Below, in pieces: positions 18,008 through 27,062 of a stretch of 64,000 nt of DNA; position 1 is the first letter of the stretch, and every line of letters starts with the position of its first letter. The notes under the pieces were generated by a model. The model had not been told where the DNA came from. It made no database searches and saw nothing but the letters and a program-made list of their open reading frames with translations. The DNA is taken from assembly GCA_944321875.1 (NCBI GenBank), contig CALUMX010000008.1:1-64000 (forward strand). Direction: 5' to 3'. The position numbers and the translations under genes were made by a program. This DNA comes from an uncultured Muribaculaceae bacterium (GTDB lineage Bacteria > Bacteroidota > Bacteroidia > Bacteroidales > Muribaculaceae).

Positions 18008-19216
18008 GTGAAAAGGTCTTTAAAGAATTATTTCGATAAAATAAAGCCGCAATTCAGACCGGGTGGAAAGTTCCAGAAATTCCAGTCGGTTTTCGACGGC
18101 TTCGACAGCTTTTTGTTCACGCCCAACACTACATCACAACGCATCGGCGTGCACATTCATGACAACAACGACTCCAAACGCACGATGATTATCGTGGTTC
18201 TTGCCTTGATTCCGGCCTTGCTGTTTGGCATGTATAACGTCGGTTATCAGCGCTACCTGTCAATCGGCACTCCGGAGCCTGCTTTCTTCGATGCATTCCT
18301 CTATGGTCTGCTTGCCGTATTACCCAAAATCGTAGTAGCTTATGTTGTCGGATTGGGTATTGAGTTCATTTCAGCACAAATCCGCCATCACGAGATTCAG
18401 GAGGGATTCCTCGTTTCCGGTATCCTCATCCCGATGATATGCCCTATCGAGACTCCGGTCTGGATGATTGCTGTTGCGACAGCTTTCTCGGTAATCTTCG
18501 TTAAGGAAGTCTTCGGCGGTACGGGTATGAACATCTTCAACGTGGCACTTATGACCCGTGCGTTCCTGTTCTTCGCTTATCCGTCAAAAATGTCGGGTGA
18601 CTCAGTGTTTGTCGCAAGCGACTCTATCTTCGGACTCGGCAGCGGTCAACTCGTTGATTCCTTCACAGGCGCCACTCCCCTTGGACAGATTGCGACAAGC
18701 GGCAGCCTTACTCCTGCTGTTACAGGTATCACAGGTAACGAGCTCTCACTCTGGGACATGTTCCTCGGTTTGATTCCCGGTTCCATCGGCGAAACATCTA
18801 CACTCTTCATCCTTTTAGGTGGCTTGATTCTCCTCTTTACGGGTATTGCAAGCTGGCGCATCATGCTCTCTGTATTTGTCGGAGGATTTGTTATGGCGTT
18901 CATTGCCAACACTTTCCCAAGTGCCACTTACCCGGGTTCGGCTATCAGCCCGCTTGAACACATCTGCCTGGGCGGTTTCGCATTCGCTGCCGTATTCATG
19001 GCTACCGACCCTGTCACTGCAGCTCATACCAACATCGGTAAATACATCTACGGTTTCCTCGTAGGTGCCCTTGCGATACTTATCCGTATCTACAACAGCG
19101 GTTATCCGGAAGGAGCTATGCTCGCCGTTCTGTTCGGTAACGCGTTCGCCCCGCTGATTGACTATTGTGTAATTGAATCAAACATACGCCGCAGAATGCG
19201 CCGTGCTAAACGATAA
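18008..19216 (+). CDS. nqrB: Na+-NQR subunit B
   Basis: The 402-aa protein is an integral membrane subunit with about ten TM helices. It carries the covalent FMN attachment motif, seen here as SFTGATPLGQ (about residues 219-228) with the flavinylated Thr. It begins at a GTG codon (18008), 12 bp after nqrA; the sequence MKRSLKNYFDKIKPQFRPGG aligns with the usual N-terminus, which supports this start. The long cytoplasmic N-terminus and C-terminal RRRMRRAKR tail are normal. Riboflavin binding at its core is a family property, not visible here. Confidence 0.97.
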   Translation: MKRSLKNYFDKIKPQFRPGGKFQKFQSVFDGFDSFLFTPNTTSQRIGVHIHDNNDSKRTMIIVVLALIPALLFGMYNVGYQRYLSIGTPEPAFFDAFLYGLLAVLPKIVVAYVVGLGIEFISAQIRHHEIQEGFLVSGILIPMICPIETPVWMIAVATAFSVIFVKEVFGGTGMNIFNVALMTRAFLFFAYPSKMSGDSVFVASDSIFGLGSGQLVDSFTGATPLGQIATSGSLTPAVTGITGNELSLWDMFLGLIPGSIGETSTLFILLGGLILLFTGIASWRIMLSVFVGGFVMAFIANTFPSATYPGSAISPLEHICLGGFAFAAVFMATDPVTAAHTNIGKYIYGFLVGALAILIRIYNSGYPEGAMLAVLFGNAFAPLIDYCVIESNIRRRMRRAKR

Positions 19217-19224
19217 TTACGACT

Positions 19225-19929
19225 ATGAACAAGCAAGGTAATTTATATACAATACTTTACATCGCAGCAATCGTTTGCGTTGTAGGAGCCGCTTTGGCAT
19301 GGGTATCCCTCTCGCTCAAGCCCAAGCAGCAGGAAAACATCGAAATTGACAAAATGCAGCAGATGCTCAGCTCTCTGCATATCACGTCAGAGAAGGAAAA
19401 TGCGAAGGAACTTTATGCGAAATACATCGTTGATTCCTACATTGTCAACCTCAATGGAGAGAAGCAGGAAGGCAACGCCTTTGACGTTGACATTGCGGCT
19501 GAAATCAAGAAAGAGCCGGCAGAGCGTCTTTTGCCAGTGTTTGTCTGCCATGTCGACCAGTCAACAAAATACATTCTGCCTGTATATGGTGCCGGACTTT
19601 GGGGACCGATTTGGGGTTATATCTCAGTAAACGAGGATGGTAACACCGTCTACGGAGCTTACTTCTCCCACCAGGGCGAAACCCCGGGTCTGGGTGCAGA
19701 AATTGCAACTCCCCACTTCTCACAACAGTTCAACGACAAGCACCTTTTCGTCAATGGTGAGTTCAAATCAATCGCCGTTGAAAAGAAAGGCCAGAAGCCT
19801 GCCGATGGTGCTGAATATGTTGATGCCATTTCCGGTGGTACAATCACCAGCAAGGGCGTACAGTCCATGCTGAAATCATGCCTGGAATGCTACTCAACAT
19901 TCTTAACCAATCTACAAACCACTAAATAG
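19225..19929 (+). CDS. nqrC: Na+-NQR subunit C
   Basis: The 234-aa protein has one N-terminal TM helix (~8-28) and a periplasmic FMN-binding domain. The flavin attachment motif is SGGTITSKGVQSML (about 211-224), where the family usually has SGAT; the acceptor Thr is retained. PGLGAEI (motif of the FMN-binding fold) is present. An ApbE-type flavin transferase is needed for maturation, and no such gene is in this window. It starts 8 bp after nqrB. Confidence 0.96.
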   Translation: MNKQGNLYTILYIAAIVCVVGAALAWVSLSLKPKQQENIEIDKMQQMLSSLHITSEKENAKELYAKYIVDSYIVNLNGEKQEGNAFDVDIAAEIKKEPAERLLPVFVCHVDQSTKYILPVYGAGLWGPIWGYISVNEDGNTVYGAYFSHQGETPGLGAEIATPHFSQQFNDKHLFVNGEFKSIAVEKKGQKPADGAEYVDAISGGTITSKGVQSMLKSCLECYSTFLTNLQTTK

Positions 19930-19937
19930 TAACGACA

Positions 19938-20573
19938 ATGGCACTACTTAACAATAAAAACAAATCGGTATTATTCAATCCGTTGTCAAAAAACAATCCT
20001 GTGATTGTGCAAGTGCTCGGTATCTGTTCGGCACTTGCTGTTACTGCAAAGCTTGAGCCGGCTCTTGTCATGGGTGTTTCCGTTACAGCCGTCCTTGCCT
20101 TTGCCAATGTGATTATCTCATTAATCCGTAAAACAATTCCTAACAGCGTTCGTATCATCGTTCAGCTGGTTGTCGTAGCCGCACTTGTAATCATTGTGGA
20201 CCAAATCCTCAAAGCTTACAACTACGAAGTCAGCAAGCAGTTGTCGGTATTCATCGGCCTGATTATCACCAACTGTATTCTGATGGGACGCTTGGAAGCC
20301 TTCGCTCTTGGCAACAAGCCTTGGCCGTCATTCCTCGACGGTATCGGTAACGGACTCGGCTACACCATCATTCTGGCCATCGTTGCTACCGTTCGTGAGA
20401 TTCTCGGCTCCGGCACACTGCTCGGCTTCAAAGTTATCCCACAAGCTCTCTACGATGCCGGATATGAGAACAACGGTCTTATGATTCTGCCTCCGATGGC
20501 TCTTATTACCGTTGCCTGCATCATTTGGGTACACCGTTCCCGCAATAAGGATCTCCAAGAAAAGAACAATTAG
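19938..20573 (+). CDS. nqrD: Na+-NQR subunit D
   Basis: This 211-aa membrane protein has six predicted TM helices and is related to RnfE. Signatures are NPVIVQVLGICSALAVT near the N-terminus, the GRLEAFALGNKPWPSFLDG stretch, and TVREILGSGTLLGF. The helix Cys residues that contribute to the 2Fe-2S centre between NqrD and NqrE are present (GICSAL, TNCILMGR). It begins 8 bp after nqrC. Confidence 0.97.
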   Translation: MALLNNKNKSVLFNPLSKNNPVIVQVLGICSALAVTAKLEPALVMGVSVTAVLAFANVIISLIRKTIPNSVRIIVQLVVVAALVIIVDQILKAYNYEVSKQLSVFIGLIITNCILMGRLEAFALGNKPWPSFLDGIGNGLGYTIILAIVATVREILGSGTLLGFKVIPQALYDAGYENNGLMILPPMALITVACIIWVHRSRNKDLQEKNN

Positions 20574-20588
20574 AAACGACCGTAAATT

Positions 20589-21203
20589 ATGGAAAACTTA
20601 AATTTATTCATACGTTCCGTTTTTGTCGACAACATGATTTTCGCATACTTTCTGGGTATGTGTTCTTATCTTGCTGTATCGAAAAACGTTAAGACAGCCT
20701 TCGGACTCGGTATCGCTGTCATGTTCATGCTCGTAATCACATTGCCTATCGACTACGCTCTCGAAACTTATTTCCTGCGTCCTGGCGCACTCGCATGGCT
20801 CAACCCTGAGTTTGCCGACATCGACCTGAGCTTCCTGAGCCTGATTCTGTTTATTGCCGTTATTGCCTCGGCGACACAATTGGTGGAAATGGCCGTTGAG
20901 AAGTTCTCTCCGAGCCTCTATGCCTCTTTGGGTATATTCCTTCCGTTGATTGCCGTAAACTGCGCCATCCTCGGCTGCTCCCTCTTCATGCAGCAAAGAG
21001 ACTTTGGCTCAGCTTGGACAGCCACTGTTTACGGTGCAGGTTCCGGCCTCGGATGGTTGCTTGCCATCGTCGGCATCGCTGCCATACGCGAGCGTCTGGC
21101 CTACTCCAACGTTCCGGCTCCCCTCAAAGGCATCGGTATCACATTTATCATCACAGGTCTAATGGGAATTGCTTTCATGAGCTTCCTTGGCATTAAAATT
21201 TAA
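20589..21203 (+). CDS. nqrE: Na+-NQR subunit E
   Basis: This 204-aa membrane protein has six TM helices and is related to RnfA. It begins MENLNLFIRSVFVDNMIFAY, with FLGMCSYLAVSKNVKTAFGLG and VNCAILGCSLFMQQRD downstream. The Cys residues in the half-helices (GMCSY, NCAILG) supply the other ligands of the intramembrane iron-sulfur centre. It lies 15 bp after nqrD. Confidence 0.97.
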   Translation: MENLNLFIRSVFVDNMIFAYFLGMCSYLAVSKNVKTAFGLGIAVMFMLVITLPIDYALETYFLRPGALAWLNPEFADIDLSFLSLILFIAVIASATQLVEMAVEKFSPSLYASLGIFLPLIAVNCAILGCSLFMQQRDFGSAWTATVYGAGSGLGWLLAIVGIAAIRERLAYSNVPAPLKGIGITFIITGLMGIAFMSFLGIKI

Positions 21204-21211
21204 TAGAAGTC

Positions 21212-22504
21212 ATGATTAACAGTATTTTACTTTCAACAAATATGACAATCATTGTGGGAACGGTGCTCTTCCTGGCAGTAACGCTGCTGCTCGTTGCCGT
21301 ACTTCTGATTGCGAAAAAATACCTGGTACAATCAGGTAAAGTTCATATTTCAATTAATGGAAAACGCGACGTTGAGCTGGAAAGCGGAAGCACTCTCCTC
21401 TCCTCTCTCGCCGCTGAGCAAGTGTTCCTGCCTTCAGCCTGCGGTGGTGGAGGTAGCTGCGGACAGTGCCGCGTACGCATCCCAGAAGGTGGCCCGCAAG
21501 CCATCCCGACTGAAGCCGTACACCTTACAAGAAAGGAACTGCTTGACAACTGGCATCTTGGTTGCCAGGTAAAGGTTAAGGGTGACATGAAAATTGATGT
21601 TCCTGAGTCCGTTCTGGGAGTTAAGGAATGGGAATGCGAGGTAATCTCCAACAAGAACGTCGCAACTTTCATCAAAGAGTTTATCGTGCAATTGCCTAAA
21701 GGCGAGCACATGGACTTCATTCCGGGCTCTTATGCTCAGATTAAGATTCCGAAATACACCATGGACTATGATAAGGACATCGATAAGTCGCTGATTGGCG
21801 AGGAATACCTTCCGGCATGGGAAAAATTCGGGCTGTTCAGCTTGAAGTGTAAAAACGACGAAGAAACTATCCGTGCCTACTCCATGGCCAACTATCCGGC
21901 TGAAGGCGACCGCATCATGCTGACAGTACGTATCGCAACACCTCCGTTCAAGCCGAAACCACAAGTCGGATTCCAGGATGTAATGCCGGGTATCGCATCT
22001 TCCTACATTTTCACCCTCAAGCCGGGTGATAAGGTAATCATGAGTGGTCCTTACGGAGATTTCCATCCGCATTTCGACTCTACCCGTGAGATGATTTGGG
22101 TAGGTGGTGGCGCAGGTATGGCTCCATTGCGCGCTCAAATCATGCACATGACCAAGACGCTCAAGACAACCAACCGCAAGCTCTCCTATTTCTACGGAGC
22201 ACGCGCACTCAACGAAGTATTCTACTTGCAGGACTTCTTGGAACTGGAAAAGGAATTTCCGAACTTTACGTTCCATCTTGCCCTTGACCGTCCTGACCCC
22301 GCTGCTGATGCCGCTGGCGTTAAGTACACAGCAGGATTCGTTCACCAGGTTATGTACGATACTTATCTGAAAGACCATGAGGCTCCGGAGGATATCGAAT
22401 ACTACATGTGTGGACCTGGCCCGATGAGCAAGGCTGTAGTCAAGATGCTCGACAGCCTCGGTGTCGAACCGGAAAGCATCAGCTACGACAACTTCGGCGG
22501 ATAG
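21212..22504 (+). CDS. nqrF: Na+-NQR subunit F, NADH-oxidising flavoprotein
   Basis: The 430-aa protein has an N-terminal TM anchor (~8-30), a 2Fe-2S ferredoxin domain (~40-130) with CGGGGSCGQCRV plus the downstream Cys in HLGCQV, an FAD domain with RAYSMANYP, and an NADH domain with GGGAGMAPLR and CGPGPM. It ends SISYDNFGG, typical for NqrF. It is the electron entry point of the complex. The operon closes at the terminator right after it; no apbE or nqrM-like gene follows. Confidence 0.97.
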   Translation: MINSILLSTNMTIIVGTVLFLAVTLLLVAVLLIAKKYLVQSGKVHISINGKRDVELESGSTLLSSLAAEQVFLPSACGGGGSCGQCRVRIPEGGPQAIPTEAVHLTRKELLDNWHLGCQVKVKGDMKIDVPESVLGVKEWECEVISNKNVATFIKEFIVQLPKGEHMDFIPGSYAQIKIPKYTMDYDKDIDKSLIGEEYLPAWEKFGLFSLKCKNDEETIRAYSMANYPAEGDRIMLTVRIATPPFKPKPQVGFQDVMPGIASSYIFTLKPGDKVIMSGPYGDFHPHFDSTREMIWVGGGAGMAPLRAQIMHMTKTLKTTNRKLSYFYGARALNEVFYLQDFLELEKEFPNFTFHLALDRPDPAADAAGVKYTAGFVHQVMYDTYLKDHEAPEDIEYYMCGPGPMSKAVVKMLDSLGVEPESISYDNFGG

Positions 22505-22525
22505 GACACCGCTTAAACTTCATAA

Positions 22526-22564
22526 AAACAGGGGATACTCCATCAGAGTATCCCCTGTTTCCAT
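22526..22564 (+). terminator. Intrinsic terminator of the nqr operon
   Basis: AAACAGGGGATACTC/GAGTATCCCCTGTTT is a perfect 15-bp stem with a 5-nt loop followed by TTTCC. Confidence 0.9.
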
Positions 22565-22716
22565 TTTATCCCCTACTCTCTTGCAAAAAACTGCAGATAC
22601 GAAAAATTAGCCTCAAAATATTGGTCGAATTCTCAAAAGAACCTATATTTACAAATGGGAAATTCACATCCTCAGAAATATCTAAGAACCTTTAAGAACA
22701 TAAACAACAAATACAT

Positions 22717-23529
22717 ATGTTAGGCAGCATAATCGGCGACATCGTGGGCAGCACCTACGAGTTTGACAACATCAAGACAAAAGATTTCCCCTTTTTCAAA
22801 AAAGGCTCGGAGTATACAGACGACAGTATCCTCACCATAGCGACGGCCGATTGGCTGCTCCACGGAGGAGACATTGCCCGCTATTACAGCAATTATGCGA
22901 CGAAATACGATTCTCCAATGGGTGGTTACGGGCCGAGCTTTCGCAGATGGGTAATCCAAACGCAACTGACAGGCGACTATCAGCCTTACAACAGTTGCGG
23001 CAACGGCAGTGCCATGCGTGTAGGTCCGGTTGGATGGGCTTTCAACACCAAGGAAGAAATCCTACATTACGCCCGAATTTCCGCAGAATGCACCCACAAC
23101 CATCCTGAAGGTATCAAAGGCGCGCAAGCCGTCGCGTTAAGCATATTTTTAGCCCGTCAGGGCGCCTCGAAAGAGGAAATACGACAAACTATAGAGAACG
23201 ACTTTGGTTACGACCTGGCGCTTTCTATTGATGAAATACGCCCACGTTATTCCTGGAGAGGACTTGACGGACGCATTAATGGGGGCACTTGCCAAGGCAG
23301 CATTCCACAGGCCATCCGCGCCTTTATCGACGGAACGGACTTCGTGGATTGCATCCGTAATGCCGTCAGCATTGGCGGCGACAGTGATACTATCGCCTGT
23401 ATCACCGGTTCTATCTCTGAGGCTTACTATGAAATTCCTACAGAAATCTATCAGAAAGCCTGGGATTATCTACCAAAGGAATTTCAAGAAACAATCACAG
23501 CATTCGAACGCAAATACCAACAAAAATAA
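22717..23529 (+). CDS. ADP-ribosylglycohydrolase (ARH/DraG-like)
   Basis: The 270-aa cytoplasmic protein belongs to the ADP-ribosyl-glycohydrolase family. Metal-binding motifs are GDIVGSTYEF near the N-terminus, TDDS (Thr34-Asp35-Asp36-Ser37) and GGDSDT (Asp222, Asp224), which together hold the Mg2+ pair. GNGSAMRVGPVGW and HNHPEGIKGAQAVA are other family blocks. It likely removes ADP-ribose from a protein, nucleic acid or small-molecule acceptor. No ADP-ribosyltransferase is nearby to name the substrate. It is monocistronic. Confidence 0.93.
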   Translation: MLGSIIGDIVGSTYEFDNIKTKDFPFFKKGSEYTDDSILTIATADWLLHGGDIARYYSNYATKYDSPMGGYGPSFRRWVIQTQLTGDYQPYNSCGNGSAMRVGPVGWAFNTKEEILHYARISAECTHNHPEGIKGAQAVALSIFLARQGASKEEIRQTIENDFGYDLALSIDEIRPRYSWRGLDGRINGGTCQGSIPQAIRAFIDGTDFVDCIRNAVSIGGDSDTIACITGSISEAYYEIPTEIYQKAWDYLPKEFQETITAFERKYQQK

Positions 23530-23554
23530 TAGAAGCAATACTCACTACAACACA

Positions 23555-23593
23555 CAAGCGCCTGCGAGACTTATAATGCCCCGCAGGCGCTTG
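23555..23593 (+). terminator. GC-rich hairpin after the ADP-ribosylglycohydrolase gene
   Basis: CAAGCGCCTGCG/CGCAGGCGCTTG is a perfect 12-bp stem with a 15-nt loop, 26 bp after the stop codon. The downstream T-tract is weak, so this may be a poor terminator or an mRNA 3'-end stabiliser. Confidence 0.6.
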
Positions 23594-23626
23594 TATTAAT
23601 ATAGTAGCTGATAAAAATATAGCTGA

Positions 23627-23666
23627 TAAAAAAAGAGGAGCTGCATCAGTCGATACAGCTCCTTGA
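23627..23666 (-). terminator. Intrinsic terminator of the thrS-infC-rpmI-rplT operon
   Basis: On the minus strand AAGGAGCTG/CAGCTCCTC with a 12-nt loop is followed by a T-run at 23634-23627. A second small hairpin (CCTGAG/CTCAGG, 23682-23699) lies between the rplT stop and this terminator. Confidence 0.85.
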
Positions 23667-23718
23667 AAAGTCTTATTATGTCCTGAGTGTTGTCTCAGGG
23701 CTTGTCAATCCGTCGGAA

Positions 23719-24069
23719 TTAGGCGTTTTTTACCTTCTCAACAATAGCCTTGAAAGCAGCCGGATTGTTAACAGCGAGGTCAGCAAGCACCTTGCGGTTG
23801 ATTTCGATACCAGACTTGTGGATCAAGCCCATCAGCTTAGAGTAAGAAAGGTCCTCCAAACGAGCGGCAGCGTTGATACGCTGAATCCACAATGCACGGA
23901 AATTACGTTTTTTGTTCTTACGGTCACGATAAGCGTAAGTCAAACCTTTTTCCCATGTATTCTTAGCAACCGTCCATACGTTCTTACGGCAGCCAAAGTA
24001 ACCTCTGGTAAGTTTTAAAATCTTTTTTCTTTTAGCTCTTGAAGCTACATGATTTACTGATCTTGGCAT
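23719..24069 (-). CDS. rplT: 50S ribosomal protein L20
   Basis: The 116-aa ribosomal protein binds 23S rRNA and is needed early in 50S assembly. It begins [19 protein letters not shown], with the long basic N-terminal helix and the terminal globular domain ([26 protein letters not shown]). It is the last gene of the operon. A 108-bp gap with a hairpin (24090-24121) separates it from rpmI, a possible autoregulatory site. Confidence 0.98.
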   Translation of the reverse strand: MPRSVNHVASRAKRKKILKLTRGYFGCRKNVWTVAKNTWEKGLTYAYRDRKNKKRNFRALWIQRINAAARLEDLSYSKLMGLIHKSGIEINRKVLADLAVNNPAAFKAIVEKVKNA

Positions 24070-24089
24070 TTTCTTTCAGTTTTTTGAAT

Positions 24090-24121
24090 GTCAGCGGCAA
24101 AAAATGCTCTTTTGGGCTGAC
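24090..24121 (-). promoter_or_regulatory. Hairpin between rpmI and rplT
   Basis: On the minus strand GTCAGC and GCTGAC pair around a 20-nt loop that can itself form an AAAA/TTTT inner stem, ending about 20 nt before the L20 start codon. There is no terminator T-run after it. It could be the L20 feedback target or an RNA processing site; the function is inferred from position only. Confidence 0.4.
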
Positions 24122-24177
24122 CATTCGGTTAGTAAAAAAATAAAATCTCTGTAATTAAAAGTAAATAACCGCACTTA

Positions 24178-24375
24178 TTATCTGATTGCTAACAAATCGC
24201 GTACGTTGCGAGTATCGGCAGCAGTCAATGTAGTAAAGTGACCGAGGTTTCTCTTTTGCTTTTTAGTCTTCTTCGTAAGAATGTGACTCTTGTAAGCATG
24301 TTTTCTTTTAATCTTTCCTGATCCGGTAAGGGCGAACCTCTTTTTGGCACCGGAATTAGTCTTAACCTTTGGCAT
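24178..24375 (-). CDS. rpmI: 50S ribosomal protein L35
   Basis: This 65-aa basic ribosomal protein begins [20 protein letters not shown], with the [21 protein letters not shown] block characteristic of L35. It sits between infC (58 bp) and rplT in the conserved infC-rpmI-rplT order. Confidence 0.98.
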   Translation of the reverse strand: MPKVKTNSGAKKRFALTGSGKIKRKHAYKSHILTKKTKKQKRNLGHFTTLTAADTRNVRDLLAIR

Positions 24376-24433
24376 TTTTTTCTTTTTTAAATTACTATTT
24401 TATTTATTTCGGCTATACGAAACAGCCTCTTTC

Positions 24434-25015
24434 TTACTTCGTTTTCTTTGGAGTGAGCATGATAATCATGCGTTTGCCTTCCAATACAGGCATCTGCTCT
24501 ACCTTACCAAACTCTTCCAAATCATTGGCAAAACGCAACAGCAGGACTTCGCCTTGTTCCTTAAACAAGATTGAACGTCCGCGGAAAAATACATAAGCTT
24601 TCACTTTTGCACCTTCCTTCAAGAATCCCATGGCGTGCTTCAACTTGAAGTTGTAATCGTGGTCATCTGTCTGAGGTCCGAATCGGATCTCCTTCACAAC
24701 TACCTTCGTAGACTTCGCCTTTTGTTCTTTCAAACGTTTCTTTTGTTGGTAAAGGAACTTTTGATAATCCAAAATCTTACATACGGGCGGAACTGCATTT
24801 GGAGAAATTTCAATCAAATCCATCTCCTGCTCCTCAGCCATGCGCAATGCCTCCTGGATGGTATAAACCCCCGTCTCGACATTATCACCGACCAAGCGTA
24901 CTTCACGTGCATGAATTTGCTCATTTATCGCAAATGCGTCTTTCTTCGCATTTTTGTTGTCGTTTTTACGTTGTGGAGCATGCTGCGCCCCGGACTCTTG
25001 TGGTGTTTTTGCCAT
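24434..25015 (-). CDS. infC: Translation initiation factor IF-3
   Basis: This 193-aa factor prevents premature subunit joining and proofreads initiator tRNA. A ~25-residue basic N-terminal extension precedes the IF3 N-domain ([37 protein letters not shown]); the linker [19 protein letters not shown] leads to the C-domain with [18 protein letters not shown]. The start is an ATG, unlike the autoregulatory AUU of E. coli infC. It begins 8 bp after thrS. Confidence 0.97.
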   Translation of the reverse strand: MAKTPQESGAQHAPQRKNDNKNAKKDAFAINEQIHAREVRLVGDNVETGVYTIQEALRMAEEQEMDLIEISPNAVPPVCKILDYQKFLYQQKKRLKEQKAKSTKVVVKEIRFGPQTDDHDYNFKLKHAMGFLKEGAKVKAYVFFRGRSILFKEQGEVLLLRFANDLEEFGKVEQMPVLEGKRMIIMLTPKKTK

Positions 25016-25023
25016 TAAGTTGA

Positions 25024-26958
25024 TTAATAATTTGTCAGTTCTTCTATTTCGCGAACAAAATTCTCGGCAAAGGTAGAAATTTTAACTGAACCTTTATCAC
25101 CTTCGCCCTGTTTTCTTACAGAAATTTCACCATTATTAACTTCTTTTTCACCAACAACGAGCATATATGGAATTCTCTTCAACTCGTTATCGCGAACTTT
25201 CTTACCGATTTTCTCATTTCGGTTGTCAACAACAGCACGGATTCCCTTTTCTGCAAGAGTCAGTCGAACCTGTTCTGCATAGTCATTGAATTTCTCACTG
25301 ATTGGAAGGATAGCACATTGCTCCGGTGCCAGCCAAATAGGAAGATTACCGGCTGTGTGTTCAAGAAGCACGGCTACGAAACGCTCCATTGAGCCGAACG
25401 GTGCACGGTGAATCATAACCGGACGGTGCTTCTGGTTGTCAGCTCCGGTATATTCCAAATCGAAACGCTCCGGAAGGTTGTAGTCAACCTGGATAGTACC
25501 CAACTGCCAACGACGGCCGATAGCATCCTTAACCATGAAGTCGAGCTTAGGACCATAGAAAGCAGCCTCGCCATACTCAATACGCGCCGGCAGACCCTTT
25601 TCCTGGCAAGCCTCGATAATAGCCTGCTCAGCCTTCTCCCAATTATCCTCGCTACCGATATATTTCGAACGGTTCACTTTGTCGCGCAATGAAATCTGAG
25701 CTTCAAAGTTTTCAAACTTCATCGAGCGGAACACGATAGAAATGATATCCATTACACGGAGGAACTCATCCTTCACCTGATCCGGACGGCAGAAGATGTG
25801 GGCATCGTCCTGAGTAAAGCTTCTTACACGAGTCAATCCGTGCAGCTCTCCGCTCTGCTCGTAACGGCAAACCGTACCGAACTCAGCAAGACGCAACGGC
25901 AACTCACGGTATGAGTGCGGCGTATTCTTGTAAATCTCACAGTGGTGAGGACAGTTCATCGGCTTCAAGAAGTACTCTTCGCCCTCTTCTGGTGTATGAA
26001 TCGGTTGGAATGAATCCTTTCCGTATTTAGCATAGTGTCCGGAAGTGACATAAAGCATCTTATTACCAATTGGAGGCGTAATCACTTCCTTATAGTCGTA
26101 ACGACGCTGAATCTTGCGGAGGAACTCCTGAAGGCGCAAACGCAGTTCCGTTCCCTTCGGCAACCACAAAGGCAAACCCTTGCCGACTGTTTCAGAGAAC
26201 ATGTAAAGTTCCATTTCCTTACCAATCTTACGGTGGTCACGCTTCTTGGCTTCCTCAAGCATAACCAAGTACTCATCCAGCATCTTCTTCTTCGGGAAAG
26301 AGATAGCATATACACGGACAAGCTGGTTGCGAGTCTCGTCACCTCTCCAGTAAGCGCCGGCGAGCGACAAAATCTTCACAGCCTTGATAACGCCCGTATT
26401 CGGCAAGTGCGGTCCACGGCACAAGTCGGTGAACGCTCCTTGCGTATATGTTGTAATCGAGCCGTCTTCCAACTCGCTAATCAATTCGCACTTGTAAGTC
26501 TCGTTGCGGTCTCCGAACATCTTCATTGCATCTGCCTTAGAAATCTCAGCTCTGACCACAGCCTCTTTCTTTGCAACAAGCTCAGCCATCTTAGCCTCAA
26601 TCTTTGCAAAGTCCGCGCTGGTAATCGTATGCTCACCCGGATCTATATCATAATAGAATCCGTTTTCGATTGCCGGACCGATACCGAATTTCACACCGGG
26701 ATACAATTCTTGCAACGCTTCAGCGAGCAAGTGGGCAGAAGTATGCCAGAATGCATGCTTGCCTTCCGGGGAATCCCATTTAAAGAGTTCTATTTCAGCG
26801 TCATTCTCAATTGGGCGTGCCAAATCCCAATCCTCACCGTTGATTTTCGCAGCAAGTACGTCCTGCGCAAAACGTGAGCTGATGCTTTCTGCAATCTGCA
26901 ACGGAGTTACACCCGCCTCAAACTGCTTGACACTTCCGTCTGGAAATTTAATATTCAT
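25024..26958 (-). CDS. thrS: Threonyl-tRNA synthetase
   Basis: This 644-aa cytoplasmic enzyme charges tRNA-Thr. Domains in order: TGS (~1-62), editing domain with [11 protein letters not shown], then the class II catalytic core with motif 2 ([21 protein letters not shown] region), zinc-site residues in [11 protein letters not shown], motif 3 ([11 protein letters not shown]), and the anticodon-binding domain (~535-640). It heads the thrS-infC-rpmI-rplT operon. Confidence 0.98.
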   Translation of the reverse strand: MNIKFPDGSVKQFEAGVTPLQIAESISSRFAQDVLAAKINGEDWDLARPIENDAEIELFKWDSPEGKHAFWHTSAHLLAEALQELYPGVKFGIGPAIENGFYYDIDPGEHTITSADFAKIEAKMAELVAKKEAVVRAEISKADAMKMFGDRNETYKCELISELEDGSITTYTQGAFTDLCRGPHLPNTGVIKAVKILSLAGAYWRGDETRNQLVRVYAISFPKKKMLDEYLVMLEEAKKRDHRKIGKEMELYMFSETVGKGLPLWLPKGTELRLRLQEFLRKIQRRYDYKEVITPPIGNKMLYVTSGHYAKYGKDSFQPIHTPEEGEEYFLKPMNCPHHCEIYKNTPHSYRELPLRLAEFGTVCRYEQSGELHGLTRVRSFTQDDAHIFCRPDQVKDEFLRVMDIISIVFRSMKFENFEAQISLRDKVNRSKYIGSEDNWEKAEQAIIEACQEKGLPARIEYGEAAFYGPKLDFMVKDAIGRRWQLGTIQVDYNLPERFDLEYTGADNQKHRPVMIHRAPFGSMERFVAVLLEHTAGNLPIWLAPEQCAILPISEKFNDYAEQVRLTLAEKGIRAVVDNRNEKIGKKVRDNELKRIPYMLVVGEKEVNNGEISVRKQGEGDKGSVKISTFAENFVREIEELTNY

Positions 26959-27013
26959 AATTCTAAGTTTGTTTTAATCACCACATAAATACAACTAATG
27001 CATGATTTAGTTG

Positions 27014-27021
27014 CAAAAATA
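27014..27021 (-). promoter_or_regulatory. -7 element of thrS
   Basis: On the minus strand TATTTTTG matches the -7 consensus and places the start about 50 nt upstream of the ATG. The leader can form CAACTA/TAGTTG, a short hairpin (about 26994-27015). No clear -33 box. Confidence 0.5.
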
Positions 27022-27062
27022 CTGAATTTATCAATTAGTTACCTAATTTTCTGTTAAAATAT

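Noticed and set aside
21434..22378. 314-codon open frame antisense to nqrF
   Set aside because: It overlaps a certain nqrF over its whole length, with composition expected from the complementary strand.
23627..23718. Region downstream of rplT as a Bacteroidales-1 RNA
   Set aside because: That motif is often found after the L20 gene, but here only ~90 nt separate the stop and terminator, with no TAnnTTTG promoter and just two short hairpins; a covariance scan would decide.
26035..26877. 280-codon open frame antisense to thrS
   Set aside because: It lies entirely within thrS, has no promoter box and no recognisable domain.
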